From NCBI GenBank assembly GCA_024402835.1, contig JAKSSZ010000027.1:1-7311 (forward strand): a DNA stretch of 7,311 nt, given 5' to 3'. A model generated the notes under the pieces. The model searched no databases. It was not told the origin of the DNA and was given only the letters and a program-made list of their open reading frames with translations. This document shows, in pieces, positions 1 to 6,000 of this stretch. The stretch comes from Alphaproteobacteria bacterium. GTDB taxonomy: Bacteria > Pseudomonadota > Alphaproteobacteria > Rs-D84. Position numbers and translations under genes: made by a program. Position 1 is the first letter of the stretch, and the number at the start of each line of letters is the position of its first letter.

Positions 1-24
1 GTCTACCAATTCCGCCATATGCCC
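1..24 (-). tRNA. tRNA-Leu, 5' end only (cut by the window edge)
   Basis: Read on the minus strand, these bases give a seven-base acceptor strand (GGGCATA), then TG at positions 8-9 and the D-arm start GCGGAATTGGTAGAC. The GCGGAATTGGTAGAC block is the hallmark of bacterial tRNA-Leu and differs from tRNA-Ser, which typically reads GCCGAGTGG at this point. The anticodon, variable arm and 3' half lie outside the window, so the isoacceptor cannot be named. A promoter sits just upstream at 40-68. Confidence 0.85.
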
Positions 25-39
25 GTTAAAGCATTGTAA

Positions 40-68
40 ATAATAACTCTATTTAATCTAATTTGCAA
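40..68 (-). promoter_or_regulatory. sigma-70-type promoter of the tRNA-Leu
   Basis: On the minus strand, a -35 box TTGCAA (63-68) and a -10 box TATTAT (40-45) are separated by exactly 17 bases. Transcription would start near position 33, leaving a leader of about nine bases before the mature tRNA 5' end at 24. That is a normal arrangement for a tRNA transcription unit. TTGCAA is its own reverse complement, but no -10 box lies at the right distance on the plus strand, so I call the promoter leftward only. Confidence 0.65.
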
Positions 69-157
69 CAATTTTTTTACATAAAAATTTTTATAAAAAA
101 TGTATCATTTTGCTTGCTCTGTATTTTATAAATTTGCTACCATTTAAATACAAAGGA

Positions 158-2266
158 ATGAAAAGAGTTTTATGTATTTTTTTTTTTTTTTTTATGTTTG
201 CATTTGGTTGCTATGCAGCAAATGGACGTGGGGAAAATAGTGTTACACGTTCATCAACAAAAGGCACTGTTACCAGAACTGCAAAAACAAACACATCATC
301 AAAACAAAATACAACTGAACGTATATCCAGAACAGCAACAACAAAACAAAACAAAGTCGCAACACGAACACCAAGCGTATCAAGAAATGCGGTAACTATA
401 AAAACAGTTACAAAAAGAAGTCAACCAACAAATTTATTAACCAGAGCAGCTGTTGTAAATGACAAACAAGAAAACATAGAAACACGAACAGGCGAAACAT
501 ATAATATCTGTAAAACTGCTTTTTTTACTTGTATGGATCAATTTTGTACACAGAAAAATGATACTTATCGCCGTTGTTCTTGCAGTGATAGAGTATATGA
601 ATTTGAAGATATTACGAAAACTTTTCAATCTGCAAACGAACAATTAACCGCTTTTACAGAAAATCTTGATGTTGTTGGCCTAACAACAGAACAAGTTATG
701 GCAATGAAAACTGCATCCGAGGGGGAAGAGGGGTTATTAGCAGATAAATCAGCATCAAAACAATTATTACAAGCAATTATGAATTCCATAAATGGTTCGG
801 GAGATACAAGTGTAGGTGGAAAATATTCAAATTTAAATTCTGTGAATATGTCTTTTGATCCAAATGCTTCAACATTTAATTCAGCGGGACAACTTGTTTC
901 TTCGTATAATGGTTCACAACTATATAGTGCCGTTTATACACAATGCAGAGATGTTGTAGCAGAACAATGTAATAAAAGTTCTTTGCAACGTGCTGTTAAT
1001 GCATATTTAATGAGTATTGAACAAGATTGTAATACTGTGGCAACCGCATTAAAAAACCAACAAAAACAACTTTATTCTGCTACGTATGAAACTGGCGCTA
1101 TGTTAGATTTAGCAAGAATAGAAAACAGACAAAAACATAATTCAAAAGATGTATCGGAATGTATCGCAGACATAGAAAATATTATTCAATCCGAAACAAT
1201 ATGTGGAAAAAACTATCACAGATGTTTAGATAATGGAAAGTATATTGATATTACCACAGGCGCCCCACTGACAGGTGTTTCAGATTTTTATAAATTAGCA
1301 GAAATTCTAACTTATTCTGCAGATACTAACATAACAGAACAAAAATTAGCATCTATCCCTGCTAATACTGAATTTGTGAAAGAATTTGAAAACAAAACAA
1401 AACATTTCGTCTTGGATACATTAGATACATGTTCAGAAAAGGCAGATTTTGTTTGGCAAGAATATTTAAATAAAGCACTTGTAGATATTTTCTATGCACA
1501 AAGAAGTAAAGTTGACGAAATTAAACAAAGTTGTTTTGATATTATTGCTAATTGTTATGACAATCAAAACAATGCTATAGAAAATGCGATTACTAATTTA
1601 ACAGGAGATTATTCAACTGATTTACAACCAAGTAAATATATTTTAACAAATACAATGTGTGCAAATTATGTAGATTCGTGCAGTAATTTATTTACAGATA
1701 ATATAATTAAAACATATATGGATAATAAAAAAGAAACAGATGTTATTGCCACATGTAAAGCAATTGCTAAACAGTGTTTTGATAAAAATGGTGGCAATAA
1801 TTATGAAATGTTTTACAAAAAAGATAGTTTTATATTTGAATCAGGTCAGTCATTAGATTGGTTTAGTTTATATGATAGTACAAATACGATATTATCCCCA
1901 TGTGCACAACAACTGCAAAACATCAAAGAATGCGAACCTAATTTGGAACAAATTTTCGGTGGATTTGATAAAATTGGACAGAACAATTACACCGTAAACG
2001 AGTATGAAGTTATAGGAGGACTTCGTCGCCCACGCCAGAATAATGGTGTTGCAACCATGATTTTTAATCAAATTATTAATATATTAACAGTTAATTGTAA
2101 TAGTTTAAATGGGGAGTTTAAACTAGCAACAAATCTACGATCTACTGTCCCGGGAAATAATAAATTACCTAAAAATTATACAGAAAAGGTGGATATTAAC
2201 TCTTGGGGATGGTGCGAATGTAAAAAAGAAAATACTAATTTAAGTGAAACATGCCCAACAGAATAA
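158..2266 (+). CDS. exported cysteine-rich protein of unknown function (702 aa)
   Basis: I do not recognise this family. Residues 1-20 look like a Sec signal peptide: MKR, then a hydrophobic core with five Phe, and a likely cut after CYA (20/21). Cys18 after Ala-Phe-Gly is a poor lipobox, so a lipoprotein is possible but less likely. Residues 21-112 form a basic Thr/Ser/Lys/Arg-rich, probably disordered linker. The rest carries 24 cysteines, including five exact C-x6-C pairs (118/125, 349/356, 459/466, 501/508, 533/540), a cluster C118-C125-C130-C140-C142 and a C-terminal WGWCEC at 683-688. The even count fits disulfides in the periplasm, surface or medium. The ATG at 158 is chosen because it gives a normal signal peptide. 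AAAGGA lies directly before it, closer than usual. An upstream TTG (110) would put 16 residues in front of the signal, and an in-frame ATG at 194 would remove its basic end. A T17 run (177-193) lies within the signal codons. No clear promoter is seen; TATAAA at 127-132 is a weak -10 candidate. Confidence 0.85.
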   Translation: MKRVLCIFFFFFMFAFGCYAANGRGENSVTRSSTKGTVTRTAKTNTSSKQNTTERISRTATTKQNKVATRTPSVSRNAVTIKTVTKRSQPTNLLTRAAVVNDKQENIETRTGETYNICKTAFFTCMDQFCTQKNDTYRRCSCSDRVYEFEDITKTFQSANEQLTAFTENLDVVGLTTEQVMAMKTASEGEEGLLADKSASKQLLQAIMNSINGSGDTSVGGKYSNLNSVNMSFDPNASTFNSAGQLVSSYNGSQLYSAVYTQCRDVVAEQCNKSSLQRAVNAYLMSIEQDCNTVATALKNQQKQLYSATYETGAMLDLARIENRQKHNSKDVSECIADIENIIQSETICGKNYHRCLDNGKYIDITTGAPLTGVSDFYKLAEILTYSADTNITEQKLASIPANTEFVKEFENKTKHFVLDTLDTCSEKADFVWQEYLNKALVDIFYAQRSKVDEIKQSCFDIIANCYDNQNNAIENAITNLTGDYSTDLQPSKYILTNTMCANYVDSCSNLFTDNIIKTYMDNKKETDVIATCKAIAKQCFDKNGGNNYEMFYKKDSFIFESGQSLDWFSLYDSTNTILSPCAQQLQNIKECEPNLEQIFGGFDKIGQNNYTVNEYEVIGGLRRPRQNNGVATMIFNQIINILTVNCNSLNGEFKLATNLRSTVPGNNKLPKNYTEKVDINSWGWCECKKENTNLSETCPTE
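177..193 (+). repeat. 17-base poly-T tract inside signal-peptide codons
   Basis: An uninterrupted run of 17 T covers the end of Ile7 and five Phe codons of the cysteine-rich exported protein. Runs of this length slip readily during replication. Any change not divisible by three would shift the signal peptide out of frame with the mature protein, giving on/off switching. The same run is also a frequent place for sequencing or assembly length errors. As given, the frame is intact. Confidence 0.9.
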
Positions 2267-2273
2267 ATATTTA

Positions 2274-3413
2274 TTAAATATCTTGGATAATTTTTTGTAT
2301 TCCGTCTTTATTATTTGCCGAGAACAATGCTTTTGATTTTTGTAAATCAGTCATTATTTTTTTTCTGTATCGCAATGATTTCATTTTTACAAAAGCATCT
2401 AATATATTTTTACTTGTCGCTTTTGGACCAAGTAATTCTGGAAATACAGTTTTATTCAATAATATATTTATCAAAGATACCCATTTTACAAGTATTACAG
2501 ATTTAATTAATAATGTAGTGATAAAATTCATTTTATAAACAACTATTGTTGGAATTTGCATCAAAGCCAATTCAACAGTCACAGTACCACTGGCGGCAAT
2601 CGCTATATCTGTTTGTGAATAAATGTCATATCGTTGATTAGCGGGAATTAAACTGGGTTTTGTTTTCCATCGAGAAATATGTTTTTTTATATATTGTTCT
2701 ATGCTTTTTGAAGCTATGGGTATAAATATATTATTTAATTTTGGATAATTCAAAGCAAGTTCATCTGTGACTTTCTTGAATAGCGGTAAAAGTTTTTTTA
2801 TTTCTGATAATCTACTTCCAGGTGCAAATGTTATCGTATTTATGTCTTTATTGATAACTTTATTTTCTTTTATATGTTGAACAACACCATCTACAATAGG
2901 GTGTCCAATAGCAACCGTATTCAAATCATATTTTGTAAAATAGGGTATCTCGAAATCAAAAAAAGCATATAATTTATCAAATATATCTGCATATTTTTTT
3001 GCACGTTTTGGACGCCAAGCCCATACTTGTGGAGCCACAACATGATAAAACAAAGGTTTATAATTAGATGTTTCTAATTTTTTACGAACAGATTTTATTA
3101 CAGCACGCGCAAATCCAGGCGAATCTATAGTTAAAACAACATCTGGTTTTTCATGTAAAATAGCAGATACAGTTTCTTTTATGCGTTTAGTTAAAGTTTT
3201 AGCGTGTAAAGCAACTTCTATTATTCCCATAACAGCCAAATCTGACATAGGGAATATGCTATTTAATCCAGCATTTATCATATTCTCGCCACCAATACCA
3301 ACAAAATCTATATTTGTAGATTTTTGTATGATTTTTGCCCCCAAAACATCACCAGATACTTCACCGGCTATGATAAAAACTTTTTTATTTTTAATGGACA
3401 TCTGATTTAGCAT
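2274..3413 (-). CDS. lpxB: lipid-A-disaccharide synthase LpxB
   Basis: LpxB is a GT19-family glycosyltransferase at the cytoplasmic face of the inner membrane. It joins UDP-2,3-diacylglucosamine to lipid X to form the beta-1,6 disaccharide of lipid A. Seen here: AGEVSGD near the N-terminus (16-22), TIDSPGF (95-101) holding Asp97, which aligns with the catalytic Asp98 of E. coli, APQVWAWRPKRAKK (127-140), AIGHPIVDG (168-176), the nucleotide-binding-type APGSRLSEIK (197-206) with Arg201, AASGTVTVELAL (273-284) and FPELLGPKAT (324-333). The 379 residues match the usual length (E. coli 382). The start at 3413 overlaps the end of lpxA by 23 bases, with AGGA two bases before it. An alternative ATG at 3401 (MSIKNKK) has AGGA 13 bases away. 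The overlap suggests translation coupled to lpxA. The end is convergent with the cysteine-rich gene, seven bases away, and no terminator is visible. Confidence 0.96.
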   Translation of the reverse strand: MLNQMSIKNKKVFIIAGEVSGDVLGAKIIQKSTNIDFVGIGGENMINAGLNSIFPMSDLAVMGIIEVALHAKTLTKRIKETVSAILHEKPDVVLTIDSPGFARAVIKSVRKKLETSNYKPLFYHVVAPQVWAWRPKRAKKYADIFDKLYAFFDFEIPYFTKYDLNTVAIGHPIVDGVVQHIKENKVINKDINTITFAPGSRLSEIKKLLPLFKKVTDELALNYPKLNNIFIPIASKSIEQYIKKHISRWKTKPSLIPANQRYDIYSQTDIAIAASGTVTVELALMQIPTIVVYKMNFITTLLIKSVILVKWVSLINILLNKTVFPELLGPKATSKNILDAFVKMKSLRYRKKIMTDLQKSKALFSANNKDGIQKIIQDI

Positions 3414-4197
3414 TTCCTATACCACGCTTTGAACGATTTTCTATAAAATCTATGGCGTCTAAGGCATATTTACTATTTTTCACTTCTTTACGGATATTGT
3501 CTATTCTTTCCGAAACGGTTCCTTCATTACTTCCAAATACGGCACTATAAACAGTGTGTATTGCATGAATATCGTCATTGCTAAAACCGTGTCTCATCAA
3601 ACCGACCCTGTTGACAGTTCTGTATATCGCACGACTACCATCATAGATGGCATAAGGCAAAACATCATTACCAACGCCACTCATTCCACCGACAAAAGCA
3701 TTCCTACCAATTCTGGCAAATTGTAATACCATCACACCACCAGATAAAATAGCATAATCTTCTACTTCTACGTGTCCAGCTACTTGAACCAAATTTGACA
3801 TAACAACGCTATTTCCAACCTTACAATCATGACCAATATGGGCATTTACCATTATTTGACAATCATCACCAATCTCGGTCCCAGTTGAAGCGGGTGTTCC
3901 AGAATGAATTGTCACATATTCACGAATTTTACATCTTTTTCCAATTGTCAATCCCGTCATGGCAGATTCATCCTGCCATTTTAAATCCTGACTCATAACG
4001 CCAAGAACAGCGAACGGATATACTATAGAATCATCCCCTATGGTTGTTTTTCCATCTATAACAACATTGGATATTAGTTCAACCCTGTCACCAAGAACAA
4101 CATTAGAACCAACTATGCAATAAGGACCAATATTACAATCCTTGCCAATAATTGCACCATCTTTAATAATTGCAGTTGGATGTATAAAATCTGTCAT
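3391..4197 (-). CDS. lpxA: UDP-N-acetylglucosamine acyltransferase LpxA
   Basis: LpxA carries out the first step of lipid A synthesis, moving a 3-hydroxyacyl chain from acyl-carrier protein to the 3-position of UDP-GlcNAc in the cytoplasm. The N-terminal two-thirds (about 5-180) is made of hexapeptide repeats that form a left-handed beta-helix. The C-terminal part is the usual helical region, with GLMRHGFS at 199-206. Seen motifs are SQDLKW (69-74), IREYVTIHSGT (91-101) and NAHIGHDC (118-125); in the last, His123 aligns with the catalytic His125 of E. coli. AGHVEV (140-145) supplies the equivalent of His144. The position matching E. coli His160 (HQF) is Leu158 (LQF), which is unusual. The Gly at the E. 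coli G173 acyl-ruler position is kept, which suggests a long acyl chain. The length of 268 is normal (E. coli 262). Its own promoter and Shine-Dalgarno site precede it, and lpxD and fabZ are not adjacent. Confidence 0.96.
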   Translation of the reverse strand: MTDFIHPTAIIKDGAIIGKDCNIGPYCIVGSNVVLGDRVELISNVVIDGKTTIGDDSIVYPFAVLGVMSQDLKWQDESAMTGLTIGKRCKIREYVTIHSGTPASTGTEIGDDCQIMVNAHIGHDCKVGNSVVMSNLVQVAGHVEVEDYAILSGGVMVLQFARIGRNAFVGGMSGVGNDVLPYAIYDGSRAIYRTVNRVGLMRHGFSNDDIHAIHTVYSAVFGSNEGTVSERIDNIRKEVKNSKYALDAIDFIENRSKRGIGNAKSDVH

Positions 4198-4204
4198 TTT
4201 CTTA

Positions 4205-4211
4205 CCACCTT
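4205..4211 (-). promoter_or_regulatory. ribosome binding site of lpxA
   Basis: On the minus strand, AAGGTGG ends seven bases before the ATG at 4197. This near-consensus Shine-Dalgarno site fixes the lpxA start and is the best one in the leftward cluster. Confidence 0.75.
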
Positions 4212-4237
4212 AAAGATTTCTTACATTTCTTTGAGAT

Positions 4238-4266
4238 ATTATAGCTAAATCATGTTTTTAATTGTA
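4238..4266 (-). promoter_or_regulatory. probable promoter of the lpxA-lpxB operon
   Basis: The minus strand has a perfect -10 box TATAAT (4238-4243). Seventeen bases upstream is only a poor -35 box, TACAAT (4261-4266). Transcription would begin near 4231, giving a leader of about 33 bases that contains the lpxA Shine-Dalgarno site. The 87-base gap to the preceding same-strand gene supports an independent start here, although read-through from that gene is also possible. Confidence 0.45.
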
Positions 4267-4284
4267 TTCAATAAATATAACAAT

Positions 4285-5268
4285 TTATAACATTGTGAGT
4301 AATTTTTTTAAATCTATTTTCACAGATTTTGGAAGAATTAAACAGCCCAAAGCGCTTATTAATGGACACATAGTAATTATACCAAATAATATTATTCCGT
4401 ATGCATATAAATGTTTAACATAATCTATATTCGTTACAGACAAATATCGTTTTGATATAAACTCTGTCATAAACATAAATATTAAAAAGAACAAATAAAT
4501 CAATATAGATTCTGTTAAAATAAACAATAATACAGAAATACCCAATAAAATCCTATTTATCCACCTTAATCTAAGATATATCAATTCACGAGTTGCCGTA
4601 AGTTTTTTTATATATTTTGACACAAAATATGTAATTAAAATAAATCCAAATAATAATAAACTCAATATATGTAAAACTGTTAAACTTCCACGTTGACCAA
4701 ATCTAAAAAATTCAGGTTGCATAACAATCCCGAAACAATACAACAACATTATTACAAAAACAACACATTCTGTATTTACTTTTTTACCAGACAATTGACG
4801 ACCAACAATAATACCACTTATCAAAGCTGACGCCTGTAATAACATACCACACCATGTCTGAATACCTGTAAAAATCAGCAACAACAAACAAATTCCAAAC
4901 AACATATATCTATATTTCTTATTCAATGTATTACAAATCCAAGACCATAGATTCATAGTTATTATAGTGATAGTTATAAAATATATTGTTGCAACCATAA
5001 CTGGCAAAATAGATAAATTATCACGCAAAACACCAAAATTTCCCATCAATAATAGCACAAATACTGAAATACAGAAACAACTGCTGATTTTTGTATTTAT
5101 ATTTTGTTTTGTCCACCCATATTGTGATACAAAATCATTACCATACCTATATACAAGTAATAATAAAGGTATATTAATTAGTCCCATAAATAAAAACATT
5201 GGATTCAACAGGGCTGCATTATTAAAAGAACTTATTGCTGTTTCTACTATAGATATATTTTCAAACAT
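4285..5268 (-). CDS. polytopic inner-membrane protein of unknown function (327 aa)
   Basis: I do not recognise the family. The protein has about nine or ten hydrophobic segments, near residues 23-41, 62-80, 86-107, 121-137, 140-157, 166-184, 197-216, 237-253, 254-270 and 288-312. They are separated by short, mostly basic loops (for example SGKKVN at 160-165, SKYIKKLTATRE at 217-228 and ISKRY at 271-275). No soluble domain, nucleotide-binding motif or obvious catalytic motif is visible. The ATG at 5268 is supported by AAAGG (5276-5280) seven bases upstream. It lies 87 bases upstream of lpxA on the same strand, so it could be co-transcribed with the lipid A genes, but lpxA appears to have its own promoter. 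A transporter, a flippase-like protein or a small-molecule acyltransferase-like membrane protein would all fit the topology. The sequence does not choose between them. Confidence 0.8.
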   Translation of the reverse strand: MFENISIVETAISSFNNAALLNPMFLFMGLINIPLLLLVYRYGNDFVSQYGWTKQNINTKISSCFCISVFVLLLMGNFGVLRDNLSILPVMVATIYFITITIITMNLWSWICNTLNKKYRYMLFGICLLLLIFTGIQTWCGMLLQASALISGIIVGRQLSGKKVNTECVVFVIMLLYCFGIVMQPEFFRFGQRGSLTVLHILSLLLFGFILITYFVSKYIKKLTATRELIYLRLRWINRILLGISVLLFILTESILIYLFFLIFMFMTEFISKRYLSVTNIDYVKHLYAYGIILFGIITMCPLISALGCLILPKSVKIDLKKLLTML

Positions 5269-5272
5269 AATC

Positions 5273-5301
5273 TTGCCTTTGTTGATTTATTGCATTATTA
5301 T
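5273..5301 (+). promoter_or_regulatory. possible promoter of the methyltransferase-M23 peptidase pair
   Basis: The plus strand has TTGCCT (5273-5278) and TATTAT (5296-5301) with a 17-base spacer. The expected transcription start is 5307-5309, which coincides with the ATG at 5308. No Shine-Dalgarno site is present before that ATG, so the mRNA may be leaderless. The -35 box also covers part of the ribosome site of the divergent gene, so the two promoters would compete. Confidence 0.4.
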
Positions 5302-5302
5302 A
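5297..5302 (-). promoter_or_regulatory. -10 box for the 327-aa membrane protein gene
   Basis: The minus strand reads a perfect TATAAT here. Start of transcription would be near 5290, about 21 bases before the ATG at 5268, with the AAAGG ribosome site inside that leader. The -35 region 17 bases upstream (CGCTTG, 5320-5325) is poor. The box overlaps a plus-strand TATTAT at 5296-5301. Confidence 0.45.
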
Positions 5303-5307
5303 CACGT

Positions 5308-6000
5308 ATGATTGAAAAACAAGCGTTTTTTTCTTTATTAGGCGGTAAAATCAGTATGTTGCGCAGTAATTATAACCCAACAGCCGATGCTGTATGGTTG
5401 GCATCTTGTATACCAAACAAAACAAAATCTATGGAAGTTTTAGATATTGGTATCGGAACAGGGGGAATCAGCACATGCTTGAACTATCATAATAATAAAT
5501 TACATATTACAGGTATAGACAAATCCGAAGCGATGTTAAATGTTTGTATGCAAAATTTGCAATTAAATAGCATTGAAGCCGATATTATAAACCAAGATAT
5601 TTTCTGTTGGAAAACAGACAAAACATTTGATTTAGTGGTTACCAATCCACCATATTTTAATGGAACACCAGCACACCATGATGCACATCATAATGCAGAT
5701 ATAAAAAAATGGTGTGAAATATCAACTGCCCGAGTTAAACCAAATGGTTATTTTTGTATTATTATTGATAGTTTAGTTATAGATAAAGTCATCTCTGTAT
5801 TATGTAATAAAAATTTTGGGAACATAGAGATATTTCCATTGTTTAGCATACGCGAATATGCAGAGCGTGTAATGATTAGGGCAAAACTTGGTGTAAAAAC
5901 AGGCGTAAAAGTATATCAAGGATTGGATATTACAGATAAACGCATACTTATGGATGGCTTGACTATCGATGATTTATTGACTACACTACAAGCAAAATGA
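5308..6000 (+). CDS. COG4123/TrmN6-like SAM-dependent methyltransferase
   Basis: This is a class I (Rossmann-fold) methyltransferase of 230 residues. The N-terminal segment LLGGKISMLRSNYNPTADAVWLA (split: LLGGKISML at 10-18, then NPTADAVWLA at 23-32) is typical of the COG4123/YfiC group, whose E. coli member makes N6-methyladenosine at position 37 of tRNA1(Val). SAM-binding motif I is VLDIGIGTGG (44-53). An acidic residue at 71 (GIDKSEAM) probably contacts the ribose. The catalytic NPPYF is at 113-117, as in N6-adenine and some guanine-N2 enzymes. The exact RNA target is inferred only, so I give no gene symbol. The ATG at 5308 is preferred; a TTG at 5290 would add six residues but lies on the predicted -10 region, and neither has a Shine-Dalgarno site. 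The stop overlaps the start of the next gene as ATGA. Confidence 0.85.
   Translation: MIEKQAFFSLLGGKISMLRSNYNPTADAVWLASCIPNKTKSMEVLDIGIGTGGISTCLNYHNNKLHITGIDKSEAMLNVCMQNLQLNSIEADIINQDIFCWKTDKTFDLVVTNPPYFNGTPAHHDAHHNADIKKWCEISTARVKPNGYFCIIIDSLVIDKVISVLCNKNFGNIEIFPLFSIREYAERVMIRAKLGVKTGVKVYQGLDITDKRILMDGLTIDDLLTTLQAK

Noticed and set aside
110..157. TTG start at 110 for the cysteine-rich protein
   Set aside because: It would put 16 mostly hydrophobic residues ahead of a normal MKR-type signal peptide. No ribosome site precedes it, and the ATG at 158 gives a standard export signal.
198..395. A 65-residue plus-strand frame (Gln/His-rich) inside the 702-aa gene
   Set aside because: It is the shifted reading of the Thr/Ser/Lys-rich linker codons. 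It matters only as the frame reached if the poly-T tract slips.
2267..2281. AT-only hairpin (ATATTT-ATT-AAATAT) between the convergent genes
   Set aside because: The stem has six A/T pairs with no GC, and such hairpins arise by chance in AT-rich DNA. It is not enough to call a terminator.
3181..3405. A 74-codon plus-strand frame opposite the lpxB N-terminus
   Set aside because: It is a shadow of lpxB, whose GEVSGD and TIDSPGF motifs lie on the other strand.
4280..4296. Inverted repeat ACAAT/ATTGT spanning the stop of the 327-aa gene
   Set aside because: The stem is only five pairs with one G/C pair and no T-run follows on the minus strand, so no terminator is supported.
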